DNA of 64,000 bases from Cokeromyces recurvatus (taxonomy: Eukaryota; Mucoromycota; Mucoromycetes; Mucorales; Mucoraceae), in assembly GCF_025118155.1 (NCBI RefSeq), contig NW_026251392.1, positions 620,001 to 684,000 on the forward strand, given 5' to 3'. Position 1 is the first letter of the stretch. Every line of letters starts with the position of its first letter. Below the pieces are notes generated by a model, which saw nothing but the letters and a program-made list of their open reading frames with translations, did no database searches and was not told where the DNA came from. Of this stretch, positions 11,775 to 25,400 are shown piece after piece. A program made the translations under genes and the position numbers.

Positions 11775-13110
11775 TATAGTCTTTTTTTTTCTTTCATTTA
11801 ATACTACTTTATCATAACTTTATACATATCAATTAGCTCATAAATTAAGGATTCCTATTGTACGTATATCATGCTTAGGTGATATACAGCAAATTATTAA
11901 ATTTGATAAAAAGCCCCCCTGATACTATTATAGGTTCGACTGATTGATGGTAGTAGTGGCGAAGGGTCTATAACATTGTTGCTAGAAAAGGGAGCAACTA
12001 ATCTACCACCCTTATATGGCATGCATGATATGATTGCAAGTTTATCAGAAATTCCTGTTGTTGCTGCAGCTCTTGGTCCTACTGTTGGACTTGGAGCAGC
12101 TAGAGCAACGCTTACGCATTTCTCAATTATATCTGCAGACATTGGCTCTCTCTTTGCAGTTGGGCATCCAATTGTAGCTAATGTAGCATTTGAAATTGTT
12201 TCAAAAAAGAAAAAAAAGAACTTGGTGGTATTCTTGTACATATTACTAATGGTACATTCGATAATTTTGCTTCCTCAGAACAAGAGTGTTTCAAACAGAT
12301 ACTATGTTTTCTAAGTTGTATGCCATCTAATACAAATGAGCTACTGACTCGCTCTATTACAGAGGGTTCTTTAGACCGATGTGACGATGACTTATTGTCG
12401 ATTATACCTAAACGTCGACAACGCATGTATCAAGTACGTGATATCATTATACGTGTCGTTGACAAAGGTTCATGGTTTGAAATTGGTCCTCGTTGGGGGG
12501 AGATGGCGCAGTATGTGGTTTGGCTCGCTTGAATGGTCATGTGGTGGGCATCATTACATTTGATTGTATTTTAAAAGGAACAGTTATTTCTGCTTCTAGC
12601 TGTCATAAGTTTAGACGTCATATGGATTTATGTAATACCTTTGGTATCCCAATTATTAATTTAGCTGATCATGCAGAATTTGCCGTTGGTACTGTAGCAT
12701 AAAAGGAAGCGTAAGAGGTATTTAATATGTAAACTACAGTGTACAATTTTATACATATTGTTATAACATATATATATATATATATAGAACTATTCGCTAA
12801 GGTGCTACATTAACTGCAGGCGCAACATTTGTAGATAATCGTATTCCTAATATGCGAGCTGTGTGGCCGAGTGGTAATTGGAGAAGTATACCATTAGAAT
12901 GTGGTATTTACGCTGCTTACCGTCGAGAACTTGATGCAGCAGAAGAAAAACGCAATGAGTTATATGAAAAATGAATGTCATAGTTTGAAGAAATTCGATC
13001 CCTTTTGCGTACAGCTGAATTGTTTGATATATCTGAAATCATTGATCCTTGAGATACGAGACCCTTATTATGCCACTGGGTTAAAATAATGTATGATAAT
13101 GTACTGCCTC
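11262..13110 (+). pseudogene. Broken acyl-CoA carboxylase carboxyltransferase (beta) subunit
   Basis: The recognisable product is the biotin-dependent carboxyltransferase of a propionyl/acyl-CoA carboxylase beta subunit. Pieces in order: TADLHDRGYIKQK; GKLWVRERIEAFVNKDSFVE (about 11505-11565); DDFTIRGGHADSAVWGKA; LIDGSSGEGSITLLLEKGA (about 11936); AAALGPTVGLGAARATLTHF; GGILVHITNGTF; DLCNTFGIPIINLADHAEF; and GATLTAGATFVDNRIPNMRA. Some breaks are ordinary introns (for example 11863-11933). Others cannot be spliced away: frame changes near 11497, 11836, 12215 (an A-rich tract) and 12500 (a run of six G), and stops near 12700 and 12810. The damage covers the whole gene, which favours a true pseudogene; breaks in homopolymers could partly be sequencing errors. 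Confidence 0.8.
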
Positions 13111-13859
13111 AAAGACTTGAAAAAAAAAAACAAAATTTATGGCCCTCGTATACTTTATTGACCTTGATTTTATGTAATTATTTTCTATTTAAAAGATATT
13201 CGCTACCTATAAGTATGATGAATTTTGTTATGCATACTTTATGAGAAATGCATTGGTTAGTATTTTAGATGATAAGTTATATAACTATATATACACATAT
13301 ATATATATATATATATGTTCATGAAATAAGACTGATTAATTATGCTATATCCAACAAATAAATAAGTTAAAAAATAAAATGATTCACTACTACTTGTCTA
13401 TATGCATGTCATATGATGGCTTTTATTCAAACCAGTAAAACAAGTATATTTTCAAATAGAACCCTAAAATATGTTATATTCACGTTGAAAGAAAAAAGAA
13501 AAAAGAAAAATATACTTTTATTATGTGGTGTGTCACCACGTGTCAATAGATAAAAAGTCATTTTATAAGTAATTTTTAATGAAACATTGAAAACACGAAA
13601 ATGATATTATTTTGGGTAGTGTAAACAATACAGTAACTACTTGTTTCAATATCCGCAGAAACGAGTAGATTTCTTTAATATAGCAGCCAAGTATAGATTA
13701 TTATACGTATAAGCTTTCAGATATATACATATATATTTATGTGTGTGTGTTTGTGTGTGTGCGAGTGTGTGTGTGTACTTAAAATATTATACTTATATTT
13801 ATTAAAAGACTTACTGTCTTTTGTTATTTGGCGGGGAATTTTATCAGCAATTGTATGAC

Positions 13860-13890
<31 letters not shown>

Positions 13891-14219
13891 AAAAAAAAAG
13901 AAACTCCTTTCCTCCCCCCAAATTAATGGTAAAGCCTATATAGTGAGCTCATTGGTCATCCCTCCTTTTAACCTACAAATCATATTTTTTCTTTCTTTTT
14001 TCAGTCTATTTTCACCCTTTTCTTTTATTATCTCTTCTAAGACTTTCTCCCCTTTTATAAATATATATTTTTTTTTCAAAAAAAAAAAAAACTAGAATAA
14101 TAGACAGAGAAAAGGTAAGAGGTGTTTTTTTTTGACTCTTTATCTTTGCATTTTAATAATAGAAAAAGATATTAGTGAAGAAAAAAGAAGTATAAACAAA
14201 AGCGCAAAAAAAAAAGTAA
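13111..14219. other. Long intergenic region and leader of the RNA-binding protein gene
   Basis: About 1.1 kb without a gene. Contains a TA tract near 13286-13316, a TG microsatellite (about 13739-13776), a long A run (about 13860-13888) and a pyrimidine-rich block (13970-14080) followed by an A-rich leader running up to the ATG at 14220. The pyrimidine block and leader look like the promoter/5' UTR of the downstream gene. Confidence 0.5.
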
Positions 14220-16135
14220 ATGGCAACTTCAGAATCTAATGAGACTGTTACAACAGACAGCAAGAGCAAAAACAATGTTAATAATAAAGAGACTGTAAAA
14301 CCAGCAACTCCTCAAAATGCATCAACTATTCCTGAAAGTGCTCCAACTTCACCGTCTTATCCTCCTTTCAATACTGCTTATATAGACCCAGTTCAATTTG
14401 CAGCAGCCGCGGCAGCAGCAGCTAATGGATATGATGTTTCTGATTCTGTTAATTATGCTGCAACATATGTTTACCCACTTAGTCCACAGTTCTCGGTTCA
14501 ATATTATCCTGATTACTCGAATGGATATCAAAGCTATCCTGGTTCACCTTCGTTACATCCTCAATCACCTACTATCAATCCAACTAGTCCACCTTTTAGT
14601 CCTACAACCGGATACCATCAATATCCACACAATATAGCTGCTCTATCACCTCCTACGCATGCATATGTTCTTCCTTCCCATCATCACACAACTCAACCTT
14701 ATCCTCCACTTCATATTTCATCACCTGTATTAACTAGCACAAATTCTATACCAGGTTCTCCTCCTCATCAGTATCTTCCTGGACCTTATATCATTCAAAC
14801 TACTACAACAGCTCCTACAGATAATCGAAACAATTATTATCATAAGCGAAACTATCAACATTATATACATCCAGAACAACAGTCGGTCGATTCTGATTTA
14901 AATTCCTTTCATACCCATAACATTTATGTACGTGGATTATCTGCATCAACTACAGATGAATCATTTTTGGAAATGTGCCAAGTGTAGGTTCCTTATTTTG
15001 GAACATGCCATAACAAATATCCTAAATTATTTTTATTTATTTATTTATTTTTCCTTTTATAATTGTTAGATATGGTAAAATTGCTTCATCAAAAGCAATT
15101 ATCGATCAAAAGACAGGTGAATGCAAAGGTTACGGTTTTGCAATGTTTGAAAATGAACATGAATGTGAAGAAGCTATTGAAGGTTTAAATAAAGCAGGAC
15201 TCCAAGCTTCTTTTGCGAGAGTTGGCCAGGTAAAAACACACACACACACACACACACACGGTATCTTTAATTTTATTTATACTGATTTTATTCTATGTAT
15301 TATTTAGGAGTCATTCAGTTCTAAGCTTAAAAATCTTCAAGATGAGAGTTCAACCAATATTTATATTTCTAATTTACCTTTGGATATGACAGAGCAAGTA
15401 AAGTAGCACTTTATTAATTATATACAATAAGAGAAAAATGGAGTTTACAGCGGAGCTAGTTTAAATTAATGTTATGAATTTTGTTTGTTTAGAAACTTGA
15501 AGAGTTATTTGAACCTTATCAAACTGTCTCGAATCGTATCTTAAGGGATCCTCAAACTGGTTTGAGTAGAGGTGTTGGATTTGCTAGGTAAGGAGAATAG
15601 TAATAATATTATACTAATAAAAATATATTGGAATGTAATTTTTTTTTTTTTTTGTTTTTTTTAAAAAAAAACCATTTTGTGCTGCAGACTCACAGATCGT
15701 GAAGCTGCTTCTGCTGTCATAGAAAAATTCAATGGACAAACAATTGAAGGGTCTTCTGCACCATTACAAGTACGTTTTGCCGATTCACCTGCACAAAAAA
15801 AGTTAAAGAATCAAACAGCACGTAGAAGAATGGTTAGGCCTCATGAATATCAATCCATGGCAGCCACTTTTGCAATTAGACCTATAATGCCTATTACACC
15901 AGAAACTATGCTAGGTATTGCTCCTGCTAATTCAATGCATCATCCATATTATCAATCACAGTAAGCCTTTATTATTAGCCTAGAATATCTTTCTTGTTTT
16001 TAATCTGTATAAAATAGATTTGCTGCTACTCATTTGGTACCAAGATCAGTTGTGAACAAACAACAGGACGATGATAATAATTTAGTAAATGATATGGGAA
16101 AAAAGCTAAAGATCAATGATAATGGGTCACTATAG
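14220..16135 (+). CDS. RBMS-type RNA-binding protein, two RRMs
   Basis: Exons 14220-14983, 15070-15229, 15308-15397, 15493-15587, 15688-15960 and 16018-16135 give 499 aa. The first ~230 residues are low complexity, rich in Pro, Ser, Tyr and Gln, with a short alanine run. RRM1 (about 233-310) carries NIYVRGL as RNP2 and KGYGFAMF as RNP1. RRM2 (about 325-402) carries NIYISNL and RGVGFARL. The order and wording (TGECKGYGFAMF; ILRDPQTGLSRGVGFARL) match the RBMS/Shep family of single-stranded nucleic-acid-binding proteins, which act in mRNA stability and translation. The tail is basic then acidic (KQQDDDNN). Intron 2 contains a CA microsatellite. The function in fungi is not fixed by the sequence. 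Confidence 0.88.
15236..15260 (+). repeat. CA microsatellite in intron
   Basis: Run of CA dinucleotides immediately after the donor of intron 2 of the RBMS-type gene. Probably length-variable between strains. Confidence 0.85.
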
Positions 16136-16249
16136 TCAACCAGAAAAAAAGAAAAGAAAACTATATTGTAAAAAAAATATAGTAAAATAATTGTTACCGA
16201 TACATTAATACTACTAATAATAAAAAAGATTGTACACATCACAATTTAT

Positions 16250-17951
16250 TTATTTATTCTCATTAAAAGCATTTCTATACTTTGCGGGTGCATCATCATC
16301 ATTAAAGTCTTCTTTAGCCCAAAAAGGCAGTTCTGTTTCATATTCCCATCCATTAGCTGCATATCGCCAAGCATGTAAAAATATACATAACTGATCATAA
16401 TTCTTCCCCAAAATTAATGATGCGCTACACTCTGAACATCTTGTGTCGTCTAAAATTATGTCCTCATTGGAGGCTTTAGGTGCTGTTGTAGTGGGGTTTT
16501 CATTTTCTGGATCAAACCATTCTTCCATAGGGGAATATTCAAACAATTTATCAACTAACATTCTAGCATCTTTCTCTGCCATTCTTTCACCAGGTCGTAT
16601 CCATGGTGACCAAGATGTTCCGTTACCATACAAAGGATCATTTGAAATTGGGTATCCCAAGTAACGGAGATGAACTCGAATTTGATGTGTACGACCTGTC
16701 AATGGCTTACAACGCACAACACTAGTCTTTCCGTTGTAACTAAGGCGTTCAAATTTTGTAACTGAAGGCTTTCCATCATTATGAACATAATTAACTGACA
16801 TTTTATGTGATATACATTTTATAGGTGCTTCACAAATTATTTCTCCACTACAATAAACAGATAAATTATATCATAACAAACATATTAATATATTCTTAAT
16901 TACTTACTCAGGGAATTTACCGTCTACTCTACACACATATTCTTTTCTAATTAAGCCTCCAGACATTTCTCTTTCAATCCTTTGGGCACGAGCTGAATTC
17001 TTTGCAATCAACATAAGTCCAGATGTAGGTAAATCAAGCCGATTAGCCGCTATATGTATAGGAACGGATAAATAAATAATTCATTTTTAATCTTTACACT
17101 TACGATAAAGTTTAGCGATATTGCGCTCTTTTTTCAAGACATGAACAATTGAGTTATGTCGATATCGTCCAGCTGGATGAACAGGAATGCCTCCAGGCTT
17201 ATCAACAACCATTAAATCATCATCCTCATAAACTATCTTGATTGCTTCGTCAGTACAAGGTGGTTCATGTCGATGAATCTTATGACCAATTACATCTCCA
17301 TTCTTAATAAGTGTATCCACTGTGACAGGTTTGTTGTTGATAGTTAATAATTCTCTCTCAATAGCATACCGCTATTTAATAATGTAATTAGTCATCTATA
17401 TTATAAATAATAATAATAATAATATATTATGTATTACATAGTAATCTTCACTGCGATCTCTAAATTCGGATGAAAAAACATCAAGAATAGTACGACCAAA
17501 CCATCGGCCTTTAGCAAATGATTTATATTCAAAGTAATAAGGCTTCACTTTGCGCAATCCTATTTTATATACATGGTTAATTGTCAAACAGGCCCTCGTA
17601 TATACAAATGATCTAGGTACCATCTTCAAAATAATAATTAGCAGTATGCATATCATCTACATCTCTAAAATCGTCACTTTTTCTTCTACGAAGCTTTTTA
17701 TCGGATGCTTCTTTATTCTTAGCATTTCGGTAATGAGGATTTTCTTCAATTAAGCGACGCTTTCTTTCCTCTTTTTCTTTATTTGTTTCCTTTTTCTTTT
17801 CCTTTCTTTTCTTAGGCAACTATTATAAAAAAACAGTTATATAAAACAACAATTAGATAGATCTTGAGCATTTTTACAAGATCCATACCTGATTAATAAC
17901 CCCCTCGTCATTCTTTAGTTCTAAGATGGAATTTTGCTCTGTCAAAGTCAT
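16250..17951 (-). CDS. tRNA pseudouridine synthase, RluA family (Pus8/Pus9/Rib2-like)
   Basis: Minus-strand exons 17951-17889, 17819-17621, 17559-17438, 17371-17104, 17049-16908 and 16847-16250 give 463 aa. RluA-type enzymes isomerise uridine in RNA; the Pus8/Pus9 branch modifies U32 of tRNA. A lysine/arginine-rich N-terminus (about 22-60) precedes [13 protein letters not shown], typical of this branch, then an S4-like segment and the catalytic domain. The catalytic motif is [10 protein letters not shown] with Asp223 as predicted nucleophile; KPGGIPVHP and [12 protein letters not shown] are the other conserved blocks. The C-terminal ~100 residues hold CSECS and hydrophilic sequence. Yeast Rib2 fuses this domain to a DRAP deaminase; no deaminase motif is visible here, so a stand-alone synthase is more likely. 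The start is in the first small exon, supported by phase closure. Confidence 0.92.
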
Positions 17952-18191
17952 TTTATTAATAAACACAAAAAAGGAAAAAATTAACACAATATAAAACTTG
18001 AGTTAAAATAACCCAAAACAAAGCCACAAATGACTTTAAGGGTTACATAATTTTTTATTATTAGTTCGAACAACATAGAAAATAATCAATACTCAACATA
18101 AACTAGAAATTAACATACAAGAGAAATTTTATTTTTTACGATCATGGATGATTAATAAGAGTAAAATAAAATTTGCTGACAATTGATGCAT

Positions 18192-18745
18192 TTAGAAAAC
18201 AAGAGCAGCACCCTTAGTCTTCTTGTCACCACCCAATTCGAAGTGCTTGCATCTCTTGATGGCAAGTTGCATCTTATACTTGCAAACTATAAACAATATT
18301 CATTAGTATATAACTTTTAATAAGCTATAAAATTATTAATACTTTACCGGTACATTCAAGACGAAGGACAATCTTCTTAGTAGTCTTAGCCTTCTTGTGG
18401 AAAACGGGCTTAGTTTGACCACCATAACCGGATTGCTTACGATCGTAACGTCTCTTACCTTGGGCGAAGAGAGAAGCCTTACCAGCCTTGTATTGAGTAA
18501 CCTTGTGGGGAGTGTGCTTTCTACACTTGGCACCCTTACAGAAAGTATTACGGGTCTTGGGAATGTTGACCTAGTAGTGCATAATAAATTTTAGTTTATC
18601 ATATTTAACAAGATTGTCGTTCCATCCATCCATCCATCCATCCATCCATAGTTTATCTCTTTTTTTTTAAAAAAAATCTATTCATCTATTTTATCTCTCC
18701 AAATTGATTTATCATTATCTGCTATATTAGGCTGCTACATACCAT
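18192..18745 (-). CDS. RPL42: Large-subunit ribosomal protein eL42 (L36a/L44)
   Basis: Exons 18745-18743, 18570-18348 and 18286-18192 give 106 aa, the usual length of the family. The protein is a basic zinc-ribbon component of the 60S E-site region. [19 protein letters not shown] carries the first cysteine pair, and ECTVCKYKMQ the second. The initiator codon is an exon end by itself: ATG is followed at once by GTATGT, and the next exon starts with GTC AAC. This one-codon coding exon is common in ribosomal protein genes. The 172-nt intron 1 carries a CCAT microsatellite. Divergent from the nucleoporin gene. Confidence 0.96.
18622..18649 (+). repeat. CCAT tetranucleotide repeat (7 units)
   Basis: Seven perfect CCAT units inside intron 1 of the eL42 gene (minus-strand gene; ATGG on the coding strand). 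Confidence 0.95.
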
Positions 18746-19461
18746 TGTTAAATGAGAGAGGGGGTATACAATAATTCACTCCAATTACCCAATATCTATT
18801 GTCTCGTCGCTCTCTCTATCTTTCTTTCGTCCAAAAATTTAAACCCAGCAAAGTTTTTAACCTTCATCATAGCCTCTAGTAACGAAGACATGTAGTTTAT
18901 AAAGGTTTATTACATGCTTGTTTACATATTACTAATTCATATTATTAGTCTAATTACTATGTGAAACAATAGTTATAGATACTCTATATCGTATGCATAT
19001 AGTTTAGATAGACAAAAAACTAAAAACATGCGACGAACGTTTATCAGCTGCTGCAAAGAATGAATTCTAATGAATCTATTATACTCTCCTTTAAATGAAT
19101 TATCATGTCTGCTGTTTTAAACTAGTACATAAAATACCTTTCTAATAAAGAGGCACACTATATCGATTCATTCATAGTGATGATATACGCAGCTGAATTT
19201 CATGAAATGCCTATTTTTTCCCTCTTTCTATACCGCGTCAGTCACAGAAAAATTCGCGTACTTTAATTTACTATTTTTTTTTTTTTCCTACAGACTTTTT
19301 CTTCATTGTAAATACTTCTTGATCTTATACATTTATACCTTTTTTTGAATAAGCGCTTAATTGAATAGTTTTTATACAAAATAAACAAATATAGCTATAT
19401 AATCTTATTAATACTCAGAGTTGAATCATAAAAGAACAACTACATTAAAAAAAAGATCCCC
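18746..19461. other. Divergent promoter region, eL42 / Nup192
   Basis: 716 bases between the start codons of eL42 (-) and the nucleoporin (+). Contains a CT-rich block near 18806-18830 on the eL42 side and an AT-rich leader on the nucleoporin side. No open frame supported. Confidence 0.5.
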
Positions 19462-22400
19462 ATGACAACGTTAACAGTACAGTTACGTGCCTTACTTAAT
19501 CAAGTATGTGAGCAGAGAGTATCAACTTCAACAGGATCAGCTATAAATTTGCAAGAAACTTTGAATGATAAAAAAGAATTGGTTGCTAAATTATTAGATA
19601 ACCCACCTAAAATAAATGAGCATCGTAATTCGATCAAAGCAGGTGAGCTTTGTGACATGCTAACATGAACAAACTTTAAAATTAACTTTATACACATTAG
19701 GCAAAGCTTTTATTAATGGGAAGGAGTTCAAGATTAATGAAGACTTTATTAAAGAAGCAATTTTTTTATCTGATCAATTAAATATTGAAGAGTATGAAGC
19801 TTCTCGATTACTACTTGAAGGTATTAGCCGAGCTTCTACCATGAATTTAGCAGTTTTAGATGCTGCTGTTTATTTATATCATGAAGAAAGAGGTTATATC
19901 TTATCCATTTTGAATATCATTCTGGAGAGTGCAAAGGACCAAAAACTTGATCCTAAAATACAATCTGTCTTCACCCAGTTTATGGCTAATATTATCAAGG
20001 AACAACCTTCATCAAACTCCTTTGTTTCGAAAATATTAAAATCAATTAAGGATATAGCTGGAATGATTAGTTCTCTTTCAAAAACAGGCTCTTTGCCAGT
20101 AACTCCATCTAGCACGAATACAACAGCAAACTCAAGTCAACAGCAGCAACAGACAACTTCACTATTTCAAAGCTTCCAAAAACCACAACTACAGCAACAA
20201 CAGCAACAACAGCAGCAAACTAGCTTGCCCAACAATGAACCAAAACTTGATTCAAGAACAACTACTCTACGTATTGATCGTTTGATTGATGAACGTATTC
20301 ATTTAGTTCAGATATTATATCATGTTGTATCACTATACTTTTTGCCTGAAGATGACTTGATTAGTCTTTTAAAGCATATACAATCAATTAACCTTTCTGA
20401 TGCTACTTGCCCCTATTTATTGACTGCCCTTTTGGCTGCTCTTTCTGTAAAATCAAAAGAACTTCCAGAGAACAATTTCACAAAAAATGAAGCATATCTT
20501 AAAAAAATAAATGAACAAATTCTTAACAAGTCTTGGAAAGTGAACAGTTTACAAGTCTCTGCTCAAATTCAATGGGCACTTTCTATATCTATTCTTACTA
20601 AAATTAATTCATCAACTAAAATAACTGTCCCATTAGAACAAAGCGCCATAATTAATGTTGTTGAATCAGTCATGAAGCAGGGTGTTTTTGGATTTATGAA
20701 TAGCTATCTTTTGTATTTTAAACAAACTAATATGGACAAAGATAAAAAACCTACAATCCAAAATGCAGATATTGATGACTCAGCTATGGCCATTGATGGT
20801 TTGATTGTTGATCCAAATGATTATACAAAGTTTGATGTAGGAATTTACTCTGATTTTCAAAAATATGTAATCTACGAGTTGGAGAATTTGGCTGAATTAT
20901 TTATCTTTAACATGTCAAATGTATTTAGCAATCTCAAAAACTTGACTTCAGATGAATTAGCTCAAGTATCAGGAGTGGTTGATGGAAGCCATCGAAACGG
21001 TTTAGAGCAGTTCTTAACATTACTTGCTAGCATTTATAGGAACCGTTTAAATAGCGGCTTAAAATATTGGGATCACAGTAACTCATTGTCTACTTTTGTT
21101 GCATGGCTATTGGACTTTAAATTACCTTATGCTCTTGCAGCTACATTTGATTTTTTAGGCTCTATTTCCACAGGTGAAAAGTGTGCCCTTTATGCTCACA
21201 ATACTTTGAAGATAGGTATTTCAGTATTAGATATATCTTCTAGTCACTTGTTCTCTTGGGGTAAGCTTTTTTCAGCTCTTCAAATTTATAGCCAACAATA
21301 TGCAAAAAGATTACCTGAAGAAGAACCCCCCACGATACCTCCTTCTGAGGAAGAAGCATTATGTAAATTTTTATATCTTTGTCAACAGGTTGTTCAGTAC
21401 TCTCAGGAAGCTCGAACAGCTATTTGGTCTGATCCTGTACTTCGTGCACATGATTCTATTGTTAGTATGATTAGTTGCCCTACTTCAAGTCGTTTCCGTT
21501 CAGCACTCTATAATCTTTTGGCTGCATTCTGTTCAAATTGGGGTGGAGGTATAAATCATATTGGTGAAAAGATTAGTTTAGAAGTATGGAACACGTTAGA
21601 AAATTCGGATATGGTTATTGTTAACAAAATAATGACCCAAGCACTTCCTGCAGCAACAGAATCAACATCAAATACGCCTTTCCATAATGTTCTTTTTGGT
21701 AATTCTACTATGTCTAATTATGGTCAGCAACTGCCAGTTCAACCATCTGCTGAAAATCCAGATTCTGTCGAAAAGTCTGTAAAGAAAATCTCCTCTAGCT
21801 ATTTGCCAGAACAGCCAGGCGGTTTTCTTCGTGAATTTCAAGATGAAAAGAACAGAAAATTATATACAGAAACACTCTCGTTCTTGAATTTAATGGCTTC
21901 ACTCATTCATACTCAAAGTAAAAGAGATCAACTTGTTACTGGTTTTGCTGTGACATCATCATCTATACCTTTCTGCTTAGGTGGTGCTTATCGTTCACCT
22001 GGTACTGCTCCTTATATTTCACTTGTTGTTGATCACATCTTCCTTAACTTGAAAAATTTACAATATATTCATCCCGAGACAAGATGGCAATTAACTGAAG
22101 TTTGTTTAAAAGTCATTGAAAACAGTATTATGGCATTAAATTTTGAACCTATCTACAGTTTTGTTAAGAATCTTTCTCAGACTGAAATGAATTTAATTGC
22201 CAATTACACACAAAATTTGAAAAATAGTACTACAGTTACTGCTGACGAATCTTTATCTTCTAGTAAGACCATCTATGAAGATTTTCAAAACTCTTTACTG
22301 TCTTGTGTTAGTCATCCAGGTTACGATATTCTCGTTCGTATCCTTTCAGGAGGTGCTTTAGTTCAAGAACTTTTCAAGATAATCTTAATGGTGAAAGAGA

Positions 22401-25400
22401 ATACCTTTGGAAGTGATAAATCAAAGACAGGCAAGGATATATATTTCAAAAAATCTATTGTACGCTGTTTGCGTATATTCAATCGAGTGTTCAATATTCA
22501 AAACATGTTTGTAAATTTCTTTATTCCTCAATTGGAGCAAACATATACTATCTTGCCAATGGGTGAATTCAAGCTTGGTAACTACACTTTCCCGCTACCA
22601 CCTCCTACATTACGTTCTCTTAGTTCACTCATGTTGTACAACACAGAGGTTATTGTTCAGATCGCTTCCATGGTTAATCATGAAGATTTTGAAAATATAT
22701 GCCATCTTTGTATATCTATCCTTTCCGCTTTAGCATCTGACCCTAAAGGTAATGATTTAATAGATGAAGTCAAATTTCCTCATCACCTCAAGCAACCTAT
22801 GGGCGGTATTGGGTCGCAACTATCTGGTATTTTGTTTTCTAGTGATCGTGCAACTGAACTTATTCAGGGCTTTGCTGATCAACTTGAAATCGAGACAGCT
22901 GAAATAACTACTTATGACGATTATGAATATAACATAAACGTAATTCCATTTTGGCTTGCTGAAAAGACATTGAGCAATATCCATCGTTACAACGATTATG
23001 AAGAATATCAATACCCTTCTTCCATTCGTATTAATCTTTTGGATTTACTGCTCAAAAGTGTAAATCAAGAGACACCTTCACCTACTATTGCTGAATTTTT
23101 GTTAGGCTATGATCTTAAGGATGTCGAGCTAAAAGGTTTTTATCAGAAGTCACTAACTACATATAAACAATCTAGATTAGCATGTTTCACTGCGCTTTTA
23201 TCTATGATGTCTAAAGGCATAAATGACGATGACGAACAACCTTTAATTGCCACACATCCAGTTTTGGCTGAAAAATGTTATCAATTAATTTATAAACTAT
23301 GTGTTCGCGAACCTACTTCAGCAGTGACTTTGAATTATCTTCATAGTAGCAATAATTTCTTACTTGAACAGTTTAAACTGATTTCCAGTCGCTTCGAACG
23401 TTCACTTACGGTTACAGAGCCTTGCTTTGAGGGTATCTTGATTTGTGCTGATAAAACACAAATCAAAACTGATTATTTGACTTTGGTTAGCGTTTTGCAT
23501 CAACGTGCATGGTTAATAGAATTGATTGCTTTGGAATTGCATTTATCAGCACAAGCCTTCGATAAATTAGGATCTAATCATTTACTTCGTGCATTATATG
23601 GCGGAAATGATTCAACTGAATTCCTTGTTGAAAAATTCGAAAGTCTTCATGTAGAACCCAATGACAATTACCATCAACCTATATGGAACATTTTGGAAAT
23701 TATCAATTCATTGGATTTTATTTGGGTAGATGGATTAGATGCTGCTGAAGAAGATGCAAAAAACCTAACATATTTTAAAGATTTTGATGCCAAAAAATAT
23801 GTAATTAAGAAAGATGGACATGAACTTTACGATATTCGCACTATTTATAGAATCCTTCGTCAATATCAAATTTCGAACAAGAAGATTGCAAATATGTCAG
23901 ACCAAGATTATACAGCATTGGAAATAGAAATGGGATATCTGTTGAAAAAATTAATGGCAGAAAACCGACATCGTGAGATTGCGAATGGTCGCTTGCACTG
24001 TCTTCGTGCATGGAAAAAAGTGGTTGAGGTTACATTGACAGATTGTTTCGATGCGTTTTCTTTTGAATCTCGTGAACGTATCATTTATGATTTACTTACC
24101 GTCTTGCTACCTAAGCTAGATAGCGATGCATGCATCGATAATAATATCCTAAAGGGATTAAGTGATATGATCCTGAGCCTTTTAACAAGATTAAAAGAAG
24201 ACAAGTCCCGTCAAGCTATTCTTCACGTTTCACCTAAAGAACGAACAACAACAAGACGTATTGGATTACCTGATGACAAACTTTATGTTATCATTAGTCT
24301 AATTATCGAATGTATTCGTAAAAAGAACTCCATTATTCAAGTACGTAGCATTATGTATACAGCGCTTGTTAGTCTACTACAGTATATTGTGCCTTATGAT
24401 GAAAAAAATGAAGAAGATTATTTAAATGATCGCATTCGTTCAAGAATTATTGATATTATTTACGGTAGTGCTTTGAATATTATTTGTGACGATGCTTGTC
24501 ATTCAGTCAATGAGTATAAGGCCTCTGCCTTTGCTCTTTTAGAAGCGCTCTATAATTTATTTTATCAAAGCAAGGACACAAGCATGCACACACATTTAGT
24601 CAAGAATAATTTCTTAAAATATATAATTGATATGACAGAACGTTCAGACGCTGATCTTTTATATATTCTTAGAAATCGTGATGGTAAATAATACTTGTAA
24701 AATATATATATATATACTGAAAACGAGATATTAACTTTTTTTATTTGTACAGCTTCACTTATTCCTTTAGATGTTTATGAAGCAAAAATGTCTTTCTTTA
24801 CGCGTATCGCTTTTAATCGAGAGGGTGCTGCATTATTATTGAGTAATGGTATTCTTCGTCGTTTAATGGATTGTAAGTTTATTAATGCTCGAATTAAAGA
24901 TGAAGAATTCAAAAGTAAGTTTGTATGATATGCTATTGTACACTAATGCTAATTTTCCTTTTTTTTTTCTTTTCTTTTTAGATAATCCACATGCTTTGAA
25001 ACATTATAATCGTTTGTTAATTCTCATTCTCGAGCTTGTTAATGTTGTATTGAAGAGTTTGAGTGGAATTAAAGGAGTTGAAACAAAACAATTCGAAACT
25101 TGGATTGAAAAACAAGACTTTATTATACATATTTTGAATGATAGAGAGAATCAAATGACTCTCACTTCGCTTTATATTCTTCAATTAACAACTTCCTTAG
25201 TATACCAAGCAAGCTGCCGACAAGATTATTTCTTGGGTTTGGATAAAAGAGGTCTTGATGTTATTGATTCAGCAATGTTAAACCTCATTCCTAAATACTG
25301 TCTTTCAAGAAACTGGGCCTCAGCTATCATACCTACCAATAAAAATGAAGATAAATGGGCTAATAACAAAGTAACAGGTAAATTAATAAGAATAAAAATG

